The notes beneath the pieces are model-generated. The model was not told where the DNA came from. It searched no databases and saw nothing but the letters and a program-made list of their open reading frames with translations. 64,000 bases of DNA from the NCBI RefSeq assembly GCF_947487575.1, contig NZ_CANKXG010000006.1, positions 124,001-188,000 on the forward strand, read 5' to 3'. The translations under genes and the position numbers were made by a program. Shown piece by piece: positions 46,564 to 55,172 of the stretch. The DNA comes from an uncultured Algibacter sp. (GTDB taxonomy: Bacteria > Bacteroidota > Bacteroidia > Flavobacteriales > Flavobacteriaceae). The number at the start of each line of letters is the position of its first letter. Position 1 is the first letter of the stretch.

Positions 46564-47592
46564 TTATATACCTATTGAACCTGATTTAATTGCTATGTCC
46601 ACACCACGTTTTAAATACCTTATGGTTTTAAGCGCTATTTGGACTTGATTTGTTGGAATACTTGCAATGGGTACTCCAGATTTAGCAAGCATTTTAAAAG
46701 CAACTGCTTTTTCGCTTGCAGGCAATCCTAACAATGTTGTGAAGTACAGCTTTGGATTTTTAATAAAATCTTTCTTCGATTTATAGGATTCTGCATAGTT
46801 GCGTTTATAGCCAAAAGTTTTATCAAACGTGCTTTCTGCTTTTGTAAAAAATGCATCTCTGTCGAATCCACGTTTTACTAATTTTCCATTCATCGTAACT
46901 TCTGAAGCTTTGTATTTAGATCCTGGCGATAAACTCACAGAATTTGATGCATCCTTTCGACTCACGATAATATGAATATGACTTTGATTACCCGCTTTTT
47001 TCATCCCTTGAACAATTCGTTTTCCATTTTGTTGGTGTGGTGCTTCGGCTTCAAGTTTAATTATTTGGGATTTCATTTTTTTAATATTTCCATCTAATTG
47101 ATGATTCTCTATTTTCCGAATGTCAGTTTTTAGCTGAAGTATTTTAGTGGCAAAAGGTTGGTTTTCTTTTACCTGTTTATCTGTGCCTTTAAATTTTCGT
47201 TGATGCTCAATTTTCGCATAATACTTTATGTCGTCAACGGTTATTGGCTTACCATTAATTTCTCGATTAAAGGACCTTGCATAATCGTTCATTATGGCTC
47301 TGGTATATTTCTTTAAATCTTCAGAATTATTCTGTAATTTTCTCAATTCATATTTACTAGGACTAACTGTAATTGAATAAAATTTAGGTTCTTTCTTTTT
47401 GAGTTTTGCAGTATTGCCATCGATTTCTTTTACCACTTCTTTGGCGTCAATTTCATCTCCATATTGATTGAAAAAATGTTCCACATCTTCTTGCTCCAAA
47501 CCTTGATTTTCCTTCTCCAGATACTCAGCAAAATCCGCAGAACTTTGTGAATAATCTCCTCCTAATTTTTGAGCTGTGATTGTGATATACAT
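46564..47592 (-). CDS. mobB: relaxase (MobB)
   Basis: About 342 residues. MYITITAQKLGGDYSQSSADF is the typical start in this group, so ATG 47592 is preferred over 47619. The relaxase metal motif is seen as NQSHIHIIVSRKD, followed by SLSPGSKYKASEV. Nicks oriT and pilots DNA. The mobA stop is 4 bases upstream. Confidence 0.88.
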   Translation of the reverse strand: MYITITAQKLGGDYSQSSADFAEYLEKENQGLEQEDVEHFFNQYGDEIDAKEVVKEIDGNTAKLKKKEPKFYSITVSPSKYELRKLQNNSEDLKKYTRAIMNDYARSFNREINGKPITVDDIKYYAKIEHQRKFKGTDKQVKENQPFATKILQLKTDIRKIENHQLDGNIKKMKSQIIKLEAEAPHQQNGKRIVQGMKKAGNQSHIHIIVSRKDASNSVSLSPGSKYKASEVTMNGKLVKRGFDRDAFFTKAESTFDKTFGYKRNYAESYKSKKDFIKNPKLYFTTLLGLPASEKAVAFKMLAKSGVPIASIPTNQVQIALKTIRYLKRGVDIAIKSGSIGI

Positions 47593-47596
47593 AATA

Positions 47597-47992
47597 TTAT
47601 AATTGATTATTTGAATCATTTTTTTCTACAAATAGTACTTCCTTCTCTTTGATCTCTTTCTCTAAAATCAATTTTTCTTTCTTTGGTTCAAACTCCATAA
47701 ATAAAGATTGCAACATTGCAGTTGTTGGTTTGTCATGGTTCTTTTCGATGTCTTTTATAATCGCAATTACTGCTTCAGTACGTTTACGATTCTTTAATAG
47801 TTCAATCAAAAGACTTGGCTCTTTTTTATCAAATGGCGAGAACCCGTGCCATTCAAAAAAATCGACCATTGCATCCAAAGTTTCCGATTGTGGTTTAGCA
47901 AATTTTTTTGATAGTTTACGAAAACGCTTTACCACATGGCGCTTTAAATTGATTGCTAAATAGTCGTATTCATATTTGTTCTTAACTTTCAT
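47597..47992 (-). CDS. mobA: mobilization protein MobA (BfmA/BtgA family)
   Basis: A 131-residue basic protein: YDYLAINLKRHVVKRFRKLSKKFAKPQSETLDAMVDFFEWHGFSP, a ribbon-helix-helix-like N-terminal part as in BfmA/BtgA accessory proteins. Probably binds oriT just upstream and helps MobB. Confidence 0.85.
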   Translation of the reverse strand: MKVKNKYEYDYLAINLKRHVVKRFRKLSKKFAKPQSETLDAMVDFFEWHGFSPFDKKEPSLLIELLKNRKRTEAVIAIIKDIEKNHDKPTTAMLQSLFMEFEPKKEKLILEKEIKEKEVLFVEKNDSNNQL

Positions 47993-48097
47993 TTTTCAAT
48001 AAACTTTTTCAATGTTTCTGGTGCATTTCGCATGGTTTTCAATAAACTTTTGGAATATAGCTATCCAAATAAGTGTTCAAAAACCAAATAAACAACT

Positions 48098-48189
48098 GAT
48101 ATTCAATGAATTGAATATCAAATCAATATATATAACATCGCGCTAGCGTGTTACCCTCTTGCTATTCCTTTTCGTCCAGCTCGCTGGAC
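48098..48189. other. candidate origin of transfer (oriT)
   Basis: Non-coding DNA right before mobA holds, in order, a perfect 10-bp inverted repeat (GATATTCAAT / ATTGAATATC, 48098-48119), the palindrome CGCTAGCG (48141-48148) with the stretch TGTTACCCTCTTGC, and a 7-bp hairpin GTCCAGC / GCTGGAC (48174-48189). This arrangement is what an oriT with nic site looks like. The nic itself cannot be named. The remaining part of the 398-base gap (47993-48390) shows no gene. Confidence 0.5.
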
Positions 48190-48334
48190 AAAAAAAATAC
48201 CATTTCATCCAAAAATGTAATGGCTTTTTAACGATTGCTAATTGTAATTCGATTTTTTAAGAGTGTTATTCTTGAAGTTTAAAAGTATCTTTAAGGAATG
48301 GCTCTTTTTGTTGCAGAATATAAAATAACATGAC

Positions 48335-48362
48335 AAAAAAGACCTCTAAATAATTAGAGGTC
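48335..48362 (-). terminator. intrinsic terminator
   Basis: 9-bp stem GACCTCTAA / TTAGAGGTC (48341-48362), with a T run on the minus strand. Ends the small-gene unit 48391-48980. Confidence 0.75.
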
Positions 48363-48390
48363 CTGGGTTAATAATTCAATTATAAATCTT

Positions 48391-48588
48391 TTAAATGTTA
48401 AAAACATAACTGTAAGTGTATAAATTTTTAATCATTTCTTCGTCTATCAGGCTATCATAATCTGCGCCAGTTTCGTCAACATACTTTTTAATGGAATCTC
48501 CATAAAGATATGTAACGTGTTCTCTTGAAACTTGTAAAAGTTCCTCTTGCTTTTCCGAACTCAAATCTTGAAATTTAATATAAATCAT
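48391..48588 (-). CDS. hypothetical ICE protein
   Basis: A 65-residue acidic protein (FQDLSSEKQEELLQVSREHVTYLYGDSIKKY). Seen near ssb in flavobacterial ICEs as far as I recall; no domain or function assigned. 11 bases after the next gene upstream. Confidence 0.65.
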   Translation of the reverse strand: MIYIKFQDLSSEKQEELLQVSREHVTYLYGDSIKKYVDETGADYDSLIDEEMIKNLYTYSYVFNI

Positions 48589-48599
48589 ATCTCAAAAAT

Positions 48600-48980
48600 T
48601 TAATATTCACTTGGAAGCATCAGCGTATTATCTACAAAAAATAATCGCAATTCATCCAAAGGAAAATCGGTTACATTATATCGGTGCGTTTCAAAAATTT
48701 TATCATTTCCATCACTATAATTAATGATGGCTTCACATTGCTTTTCAAACTGTTCCTTTTCAGAAAGTCGTTTAAAATCGATGGTAATAAATTCACTTCT
48801 GTTCGATAAACTTTTTGCAATTACGGATGCATCTGTAATCAACCAAAAGCATTCCGCTTCGTTGGCTAAATATTTTAATCCATCTGTAAAACGAGTTCCA
48901 ATTAATGGAATTTTAAAGAACATTTCTGTACCACAAAAATGTTGCAAATCGGCTTTTATTTTGTTAACTTTATCATTCAT
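48600..48980 (-). CDS. hypothetical DUF6876-like ICE protein
   Basis: A 126-residue protein starting MNDKVNKIKADLQHFCGTEMFFKIPLIGTRFTDGLKYLA. A conserved small protein in ICE accessory parts of this group; the DUF number is from memory and uncertain. No signal peptide, likely cytoplasmic. Confidence 0.65.
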   Translation of the reverse strand: MNDKVNKIKADLQHFCGTEMFFKIPLIGTRFTDGLKYLANEAECFWLITDASVIAKSLSNRSEFITIDFKRLSEKEQFEKQCEAIINYSDGNDKIFETHRYNVTDFPLDELRLFFVDNTLMLPSEY

Positions 48981-49010
48981 TGTAATTCTATTTAATAAGA
49001 TTAATAATGA

Positions 49011-49048
49011 AAAAGAGAGCGCATCTTTCCATAGGAACGCTCTCTTTT
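49011..49048 (-). terminator. intrinsic terminator after ssb
   Basis: 11-bp stem AAAAGAGAGCG / CGCTCTCTTTT with a 16-base loop, T-rich on the minus strand, 10 bases after the ssb stop. Confidence 0.75.
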
Positions 49049-49057
49049 AATTTTCAA

Positions 49058-49411
49058 TTATTCCGTAGCGTTATCGCCTTTAATTCCTAAAAGAAGAATT
49101 TCATCTACGACCACTTCGGTAACGTATCTTTTTTCTCCCTCTTTAGTTTCATAAGAGCGTGAGGTTAATTTGCCTTCAAGTGCTACTTCTTTTCCTTTGC
49201 CAACATATTTCTCTACGATTTCGGCAATCTTTCCCCATGCTACAATATTGTGCCATTGGGTGTTTGTCACTTTTTCGCCTTTAGAATCCTTATAAGATTC
49301 ATTTGTAGCGATTGAAAATTTTGCAACTTTCTTTCCACTTTCAAGGTTTGTGATTTCTGGCTCGTTTCCTACGTTGCCAATTAACTGTACTTTGTTTCTC
49401 AGAGTACTCAT
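49058..49411 (-). CDS. ssb: single-stranded DNA-binding protein
   Basis: A 117-residue OB-fold protein: LRNKVQLIGNVGNEPEITNLESGKKVAKFSIATNE, NTQWHNIVAWGKIAEIVEKYVGKGKEVALEGKL. It lacks the acidic C-terminal tail of full-size SSB (ends GIKGDNATE), so it may not recruit host proteins the same way. Protects transferred ssDNA in the ICE. Confidence 0.92.
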   Translation of the reverse strand: MSTLRNKVQLIGNVGNEPEITNLESGKKVAKFSIATNESYKDSKGEKVTNTQWHNIVAWGKIAEIVEKYVGKGKEVALEGKLTSRSYETKEGEKRYVTEVVVDEILLLGIKGDNATE

Positions 49412-49453
49412 AATTAAAAAATTTAAAGATTAATATTGACCTATCTGAACTAT

Positions 49454-49588
49454 TCAGAAAGGCTTTGTTATTGATTTACTTATTATATCCAAAGCGTTTT
49501 CCTTTTTTTGTTTTTTTAACTTTTGTTCCGCTTCCTTTTTATTGATTTTGTAAGATTTCATAAGATTCATTTTAGATTTACTTCCCAT
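49454..49588 (-). CDS. small Lys-rich ORF (44 residues)
   Basis: ATG at 49588 to TGA at 49454: starts MGSKSKMNLMKSYKINKKEA and ends SKSITKPF. Very basic, perhaps nucleic-acid binding. It lies just upstream of ssb, same strand. May or may not be expressed. Confidence 0.4.
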   Translation of the reverse strand: MGSKSKMNLMKSYKINKKEAEQKLKKQKKENALDIISKSITKPF

Positions 49589-49633
49589 AGAGCCGACGCT
49601 GTTACCTTCTTTTTGTTGCTTAGTGCTTTCGAT

Positions 49634-49703
49634 ATTCAGCTTTGTTTAGACATATAAAAAGTGCGAGGCACGAGCCTGATTATGCTGTCGTTCAAAGCTG
49701 AAT
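49634..49703. other. inverted repeat able to form a long stem-loop
   Basis: ATTCAGCTTTG (49634-49644) and CAAAGCTGAAT (49693-49703) are perfect complements 48 bases apart; an inner GTGC/GCAC hairpin sits in between. Could be a structured RNA or a single-strand replication site. Confidence 0.4.
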
Positions 49704-49854
49704 GTTGTTATTTTGCTGTCAAAAAAAGGTATGACGGCGTTGGATTACGGAAGTGATTCTAAATTCTTTGTGAAATACAAAATCATAGGAAGTGGAACAA
49801 AATGCAAATACATTTTTCCTTATTTGGCGGACTTGATTCGCGCTTTTTACTTGT

Positions 49855-50006
49855 AATGAAGTGTTCCTTTCCAGAGAATCGGAAAGGGTTAACGGAATGA
49901 AAAGTCAAAAGTGTGGATTATGTCCAAGACCTTTGATAATGAAGCTCTTTTTCTGAAATGTAGTTTTTACGGAATGGAAGGAAATGTGCTGAATGGGATG
50001 GTAAGA
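49855..50006. repeat. duplicated intergenic module R2, copy 1
   Basis: About 150 bases resembling 53056-53203: shared AGTGTTCCT, TGTCCAAGA, TGAAGCTCTTTT and GGAAATGTGCTGAATGG in the same order. With the inverted repeat above it accounts for the 446 bases (49589-50034) that carry no gene. Confidence 0.7.
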
Positions 50007-50034
50007 TAATCTTCCTATTATTTGAATTTTTATT

Positions 50035-50580
50035 TTAAAACAGCTTCTCTTGAATATCTAGAATACCATCGTTTTTGGAAACTTTGTTCTTTTTCAAAAT
50101 GTCTTTTAGAGCTTTTCGTCGTTTATCATAAATCCATTTTCTAAGATTATTCAGCATACCCATTTCATAATCCGAAAGCTCTTTTGGTGCTATTTCAATC
50201 ATAGCTTCTAGTTGGTCTTTACTTTTGTTCTGCATTGCATATTGAAGTCCTAACCATGTGTAAATATTTGCCCATTCTCTTTGCATAGGTGCTTCATATG
50301 TTCTGGGCATTATGTAAGCTAAAGCCTCTGTAAGTGATGCCATTTTTTCATGTGTCATTGAGCAAATGATTCTTGATAATTTTATCCTTCCAAGTATGTC
50401 TTTTGGTATGGTGTCTTGCCATGCGGATTTAAAAACAATAATTGGACTAGCAAGGCAATCCATAAAATCGAAAACGAAATCGCTCTTATCCTCCTTAGTT
50501 GGTTTTACTACTTTTTCTTTTGCTAATATCGGCTTACATTCAAAACCGAAATCAAACTGAACTACTTTTAAATTTTCCAT
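50035..50580 (-). CDS. hypothetical ICE protein (181 residues)
   Basis: Starts MENLKVVQFDFGFECKP; helical middle (SMTHEKMASLTEALAYIMPRTYEAPMQREWANIYTWLGLQYA). No domain I recognise. It lies between the 53-residue gene and R2. Its gene order next to a ParB-like gene suggests an ICE housekeeping role. Confidence 0.7.
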   Translation of the reverse strand: MENLKVVQFDFGFECKPILAKEKVVKPTKEDKSDFVFDFMDCLASPIIVFKSAWQDTIPKDILGRIKLSRIICSMTHEKMASLTEALAYIMPRTYEAPMQREWANIYTWLGLQYAMQNKSKDQLEAMIEIAPKELSDYEMGMLNNLRKWIYDKRRKALKDILKKNKVSKNDGILDIQEKLF

Positions 50581-50596
50581 GATGTGAGATTTTAAA

Positions 50597-50616
50597 CCTG
50601 TCTGCCGACAGGCAGG
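50597..50616. repeat. REP-like palindrome
   Basis: CCTGTCTGCCGACAGGCAGG, with stem CCTGTC / GACAGG; it is the type of short GC-rich palindrome scattered through Flavobacteria and stands out from the AT-rich surroundings. Confidence 0.6.
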
Positions 50617-50778
50617 TTAAACACTATCTAATAGTACTTGATAATTCGCAGGATGCTTTTCTCTGTAATAAGCTAAATGACTTTCTCCACTATCGACATC
50701 GTAATTTTCACTACTTACTCGATAATGTTCTTCTACTTCTTGTAATGACATGTTGGGTTTTTCGGATACGTGTTTCAT
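50617..50778 (-). CDS. small ICE protein (53 residues)
   Basis: ATG at 50778 to TAA at 50617. Begins MKHVSEKPNMSLQEVEEHYR and continues with LAYYREKHPANYQVLLDS. No known domain. Its start is preceded by the same R1 leader as the ParB-like gene, which argues that it is a real, co-regulated gene. Confidence 0.6.
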   Translation of the reverse strand: MKHVSEKPNMSLQEVEEHYRVSSENYDVDSGESHLAYYREKHPANYQVLLDSV

Positions 50779-50794
50779 AATTCTAAGATTTTTT

Positions 50795-50930
50795 GATTAA
50801 ACAATATTTGAGCAGTAACTAAACGGAAGCTAAAATCACAGCTCAAAAGGAAACGGAATAAATAAGCGTTGGATGATGGGTAGGCTTTATGCCGTAGTCT
50901 TTTGATGGGTGTATTTTACGAGTTTACCTT
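50795..50930. repeat. duplicated leader module R1, copy 1
   Basis: Resembles 52848-52985. Identical blocks: ATTAAACAATATTT, AAACGGAAG, GCTCAAAAGGAAACGGAATA (continuing to 23 bases) and GGCTTTATGCCGTAGTCTTT (continuing to 25 bases). Both copies lie 14-17 bases before a minus-strand start codon. Confidence 0.75.
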
Positions 50931-50985
50931 TGCGCTGATATTGATTGAATACTTTCTACTTACCCATTTTCATGAACGACTATAT

Positions 50986-51016
50986 AAAAAAAATAAGAGC
51001 CAGCACGAATGCTGAC
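50986..51016 (-). terminator. intrinsic terminator after the ParB-like gene
   Basis: 7-bp stem (GTCAGCA / TGCTGGC on the minus strand, one GT pair) with TTCG loop, then T-rich run. 22 bases after the stop. Confidence 0.75.
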
Positions 51017-51037
51017 CCTTACTTCCAACAACAAAAG

Positions 51038-52834
51038 CTAATCGTTTAATTTCTGAATTTTCTTTTCAAGATTTCCTATTCGCTCTTTCAAACGTGTTTC
51101 ACGCTTGTTTCTCTCTTCTACATATTCCTTTTCAATATTGGCAATTTTGGTTTTATAATACCCTTGCATCGCATTGTAGAATGAAATGTTTGTCAGGTTA
51201 TTAACGTGATTGCTTTCGCCAAAATGTACTTGCTTGGTAAGAATGTACCGAATCAACTTATAAAAGGTTTCCTTTTTGAAATTCTTTTTGAAGTTCTCGA
51301 CAGTTTCCACATCAGTCTTCTTAGATGTGTTGCCCAATAATTTCGAAAAGTGTTTTTGTCGACCTACATAATCCACATTGTTTTCAAATACCGTTAATGA
51401 GAAAGCCACCATTTCATCTGTTGAAAGTGCTTTCTTCTTTTCAATATAATCGGTTTGGCGAATCATCTGAACCATATCCTCAAACTGCTTGTTATGCTCA
51501 ATGTGTCTTTTACGAATTTCTCTTTCATTGATTTTTACAATTTGTTCTTCAGGTGTACAATCCGCCATTTTTCTATTGGCCATTGGTTCAGAATATGTAA
51601 AATTTTCAGTTTTTGAATCTTCTTTTATCTTCACAAAAACTACTTTGTGTACATACGTTTTTGGATGAAACATAATGCCATTTACAAATCCATTTTCCTT
51701 TGCAGAATTGTATGTTTCCAACTCTTCCTTGTAATTCTCAATCGCTTCTTCAAGTTCAGTTTTTAGCTCATCTTCAGAATAGTCATAATGTTGGTATTCT
51801 GTCTTAATTGCTTCTATTGTTGGTTCAATTGGTTCTTCAATTATTTCAACATCATCCAGAAGATAGACTTTCATTCCATTTTTTTCCAATTGCGATATAA
51901 TGAGCTGATTATTGTCGTCATCAGCCCAATACTTGCGAATTTCAGGAATCAATAGTACATTCTTTTTCTTCGATTTCTCAATCAAGTTCAAAAACGACTT
52001 GCTCTTCTTTGTTTCATAACAAGCTGATTTTGTACAAACCATTTTACCATCGCCAAACAAATTACCTTGATTTGCTGCGTTGAACGGACATGTTGTACAA
52101 GCACCAACTTTAGTAATCAGTTTTTCATCGACTACATCAAAAGGTGCTTTCTCTAAATCATAGGTCTGGTTTTTAATCATCTGATTAATTTGATGTGCAT
52201 TAAATTCTTCTCCCATTGTTTCCAGCATCATTTGCTGTTCCTCTGGCTCGAAAAGCGCAACACCTACTCCTAACGAAATAGTCATTTCGCCATTACGAAC
52301 AAATACTTTAAAACCTTCAATTAGACCTGCTAATTTTAAACGTTGCCTTACAAAGTTTTCTGTTCTTCCAAACCGTTTTGAAATCTCCGTTGGCGAATAT
52401 TTTTCGCTTAGGAATGCTACTGCTTCTGCTTCTTCGGTAGGTTCAACATCCTGTCTTTGTAGGTTTTCGATAATTTGAATTTCCAGAACATTATTATTAG
52501 AATATTCCCTTACGATACTCGGAATTGTTTTCTTTTTTGCCAATTTACTTGCGCGAAACCTACGCTCTCCCATTACGATGATGTAATCTTTTCCAGATTT
52601 TCGGACTGTAATAGGTTGCAGAACACCGTGTTCTTCGATGCTTTCAGACAGTTGCTTAAGAGCTTCCTCGTTAAAGGTTTTTCTTGGTTGCATCGAGTCT
52701 GGAATAATCCTGCCGATACTTAGCTCTTGAACTTGAAGTCCATTGGCGCTTTGTGTCAATTTCTTCTTGACTTCATTTTTAACGGTGGCTGTTGCCTCTC
52801 CGTTTTTGCTTACAGTACTTGCTTTTGTTGTCAT
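51038..52834 (-). CDS. ParB/RepB/Spo0J family protein
   Basis: A 598-residue protein. ParB-like nuclease/CTPase domain at about 35-130: GRIIPDSMQPRKTFNEEALKQLSESI, HGVLQPITVRKSGKDYIIVMGERRFRASKLA. HTH at about 145-175 (EISKRFGRTENFVRQRLKLAGL). A Cys cluster CTTCPFNAANQG and VCTKSACYETK at about 245-275 probably binds zinc. The C-terminal half is long and helical, not in chromosomal ParB, but common in Bacteroidetes ICE ParB proteins. Probably segregation or regulation; no ParA is seen beside it. Confidence 0.88.
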   Translation of the reverse strand: MTTKASTVSKNGEATATVKNEVKKKLTQSANGLQVQELSIGRIIPDSMQPRKTFNEEALKQLSESIEEHGVLQPITVRKSGKDYIIVMGERRFRASKLAKKKTIPSIVREYSNNNVLEIQIIENLQRQDVEPTEEAEAVAFLSEKYSPTEISKRFGRTENFVRQRLKLAGLIEGFKVFVRNGEMTISLGVGVALFEPEEQQMMLETMGEEFNAHQINQMIKNQTYDLEKAPFDVVDEKLITKVGACTTCPFNAANQGNLFGDGKMVCTKSACYETKKSKSFLNLIEKSKKKNVLLIPEIRKYWADDDNNQLIISQLEKNGMKVYLLDDVEIIEEPIEPTIEAIKTEYQHYDYSEDELKTELEEAIENYKEELETYNSAKENGFVNGIMFHPKTYVHKVVFVKIKEDSKTENFTYSEPMANRKMADCTPEEQIVKINEREIRKRHIEHNKQFEDMVQMIRQTDYIEKKKALSTDEMVAFSLTVFENNVDYVGRQKHFSKLLGNTSKKTDVETVENFKKNFKKETFYKLIRYILTKQVHFGESNHVNNLTNISFYNAMQGYYKTKIANIEKEYVEERNKRETRLKERIGNLEKKIQKLND

Positions 52835-52847
52835 AATACTTAAATTT

Positions 52848-52985
52848 TAGATTAAACAATATTTTTGCAGAACCCAAACGGAAGACAAAATTTCTGCTCA
52901 AAAGGAAACGGAATAAATGAGTTGTGGACGAGGCGTTGGCTTTATGCCGTAGTCTTTTGATGATAATATTTTGCGAGTTTATCTT
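52848..52985. repeat. duplicated leader module R1, copy 2
   Basis: Second copy of the leader, immediately upstream of the ParB-like gene; see 50795-50930 for shared blocks. With R2 copy 2 it fills the 374-base gap before the ParB-like gene. Confidence 0.75.
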
Positions 52986-53055
52986 TGTACCGATATTGAT
53001 ATAGATATCTCTCCCTCTTTTAAGCGGACGCTATTTCAAAATTTTATATTGGGAA

Positions 53056-53203
53056 TGTAGTGTTCCTGCTCCCAAAGTTTTGGGATTAGGCAGGATTAAG
53101 CGAAGTGGAAATCTAAAACTTTGGAATTGTGTCCAAGATCTCTGTTAGTGAAGCTCTTTTCTTGGAATGTAGAGCAACAAAATGTAGGGAAATGTGCTGA
53201 ATG
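53056..53203. repeat. duplicated intergenic module R2, copy 2
   Basis: Second copy of R2, located between the KAP gene end and R1 copy 2. Confidence 0.7.
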
Positions 53204-53208
53204 GCTTG

Positions 53209-55083
53209 TTAACTTTTAAATTCAGTACCTAACTCGGCATCATCTTTTTTTAATGCTTCACATGTATTATCTAGCAAAGTTTCTAACTCCTCCCATAAAA
53301 ACTTCCGTAGAGTTGGAATTTCATTTTCATTTAAATGCTTTTGAATTGCTAGATGCAATTGGTATAAACATTCATAATCATTAGGATAGAACATCTTAAC
53401 ATTAGTATGCTTATACCTTTCTTTAATTTCGTTTCTAAATAATGTTAAAAACTGATTTGTATTTTTATTTAAAGCTTGAAATAGCACCTGACCGTCTAGA
53501 TATGCTATGAAATCTTTGTTGAATTTTTTATCTTTAAAAAGCTCGTCTAGTTTTTCGTATTCCTCCTTTGTAAGTACTTCAATAAGTTGATTACTTTCCT
53601 CTTTTACTAACTCTTTATCAAGTGCAGTATGAAGTTCTATAATCTTATCCCTTATAGGCTGTACAATTGGATTGCTTACTTCAAAATGAATCATATTATC
53701 GTAAAACCTACGGTCTATTTCATTTTTTTTTGAAGCAATTTGAATACCTGTGAATAGCTTTTTTTCTATTTCATCATTTGTATAGTCTATTAGACCTTTT
53801 TCTGCAAAGAAATGATAGAAGCCAGATAATTGCTCATAAGAATACATACTATAAGCACCTTCTTCTAAATACTTTAATACATCTGCGGTATAGGTTGCAA
53901 ACTCATCGTCTGTAAATTTCCTAAAATTATAACTCATAAGATTACTAAAAGCCTCTTGTTCCTTTGTCGGTTGTTCTGGTTTTCTTTTTTCTAATTCTTT
54001 AGAAAGCTTATCAACATTTAAATAACCTGATAGCACGTAAGTGTAAGCACTCTCATAGAAATGATAATCTTCTAATCTGTTACTTACATACTTTAGATAA
54101 AATGTTTCGGCATAAGTTTTTTCCTTTTCAGGCTCTTCTTTCTTGCCTAGAATATTAACTCTTAGTCTATCTGATTCTACTTCTTGATACCAGAAATAAG
54201 TAGTGTTACCTAATCCTTTGTAGTCATGGGATTCATTGGATTTTAAAAAGCCTCTTTTAAATTCAATAGAAAGAATAGCAGTTAAGAACAGTAATTCTTT
54301 TTTTAATTCATCTTCAATATCAATAATACGTTTTAAAACATTTTGAAGGCTATCTAGGAAAAATGAAATAATCCTTATGTTATCTTCTTTCTGCTCATCA
54401 AATATTCGGAATATGTAGTTTTCGTTCTTTTTCAAAAACAATAAAAAAGCTTTATCGTTTTCATACTTATTAAAAAGTTGTGGAATTACACTTTTAAGTT
54501 CTGGCTTATAATTTAAGACTCGTCCTATAACTTTTTCTTTAATGCTGTAGTAATTTGTTTTTTGATTTTCATCTGTCTCAAAAATCTTGTCCTCATCAGC
54601 TAGAATTAAGCACTTAAGATTTTTGTGTTCTACAAAACCATTTATAAAACCTAGCAATTCTTTCATTGGTATTCTACAGCGTTCTAAATCATCGAAACAG
54701 ATAAATTTCTTTGAGAAATCAAAATTATCTACACCAATACCTTGAAACAAATCAGATGGGTCAACCTTTATAAAAGCTTTACTAGCCGATTTTATAAGAT
54801 TACCACTAATTGTTGCTAATGCTTTTAATGTTTTGTTTTGAGCTTTATCAAAATACGGTATAAGCTTAAAGAAAAGTTGTTTTTGTAACGCATCTATGGT
54901 TTTTATTCCATTAAGAGATATGTAGATGGTATCAAGATTCTTTTGTTGAATTAATGGTAATAATGTGTCTTTCCAGAAAAATGTTTTTCCTGTTCCCCAA
55001 CCACCGTTAAGAAGTAAGGCATATTGGGTGTTTTGCGTTTCTATATACTCTACAACTATTGAAGCTATATTTTCGGAATTCAT
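53209..55083 (-). CDS. KAP family P-loop NTPase
   Basis: A 624-residue protein with Walker A GGWGTGKTF at 27-35 and Walker B FICFDDLERC at 127-136, then LGFINGFVEHKNLKCLILAD, typical of KAP/P-loop fold proteins. No membrane helices of the classic KAP insert are seen. The C-terminal half is helical and Lys/Glu-rich without a known domain. Such proteins are common in phage-defence settings, but this one is alone, with no partner on its strand. Its function is unknown. Confidence 0.8.
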   Translation of the reverse strand: MNSENIASIVVEYIETQNTQYALLLNGGWGTGKTFFWKDTLLPLIQQKNLDTIYISLNGIKTIDALQKQLFFKLIPYFDKAQNKTLKALATISGNLIKSASKAFIKVDPSDLFQGIGVDNFDFSKKFICFDDLERCRIPMKELLGFINGFVEHKNLKCLILADEDKIFETDENQKTNYYSIKEKVIGRVLNYKPELKSVIPQLFNKYENDKAFLLFLKKNENYIFRIFDEQKEDNIRIISFFLDSLQNVLKRIIDIEDELKKELLFLTAILSIEFKRGFLKSNESHDYKGLGNTTYFWYQEVESDRLRVNILGKKEEPEKEKTYAETFYLKYVSNRLEDYHFYESAYTYVLSGYLNVDKLSKELEKRKPEQPTKEQEAFSNLMSYNFRKFTDDEFATYTADVLKYLEEGAYSMYSYEQLSGFYHFFAEKGLIDYTNDEIEKKLFTGIQIASKKNEIDRRFYDNMIHFEVSNPIVQPIRDKIIELHTALDKELVKEESNQLIEVLTKEEYEKLDELFKDKKFNKDFIAYLDGQVLFQALNKNTNQFLTLFRNEIKERYKHTNVKMFYPNDYECLYQLHLAIQKHLNENEIPTLRKFLWEELETLLDNTCEALKKDDAELGTEFKS

Positions 55084-55115
55084 TTAAAAAAGATATTAGC
55101 TCTACAAGTTAAACA

Positions 55116-55155
55116 ATAGTATAAGATTAATTTATAAAAATTAATCTTATACTAT
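55116..55155. terminator. AT-rich 17-bp inverted repeat
   Basis: Perfect repeat ATAGTATAAGATTAATT and its complement with a 6-base loop. It lies between the end of the metal operon and the KAP gene start, so it probably terminates the former; it could also be an operator for the latter. Confidence 0.5.
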
Positions 55156-55172
55156 TTATAGCTTCAATTCTT

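Noticed and set aside
48174-48197. Hairpin plus A run as intrinsic terminator
   Set aside because: The A run follows the stem on the plus strand, and the minus strand has its T run before the stem, so neither strand makes a normal terminator; better read as part of oriT.
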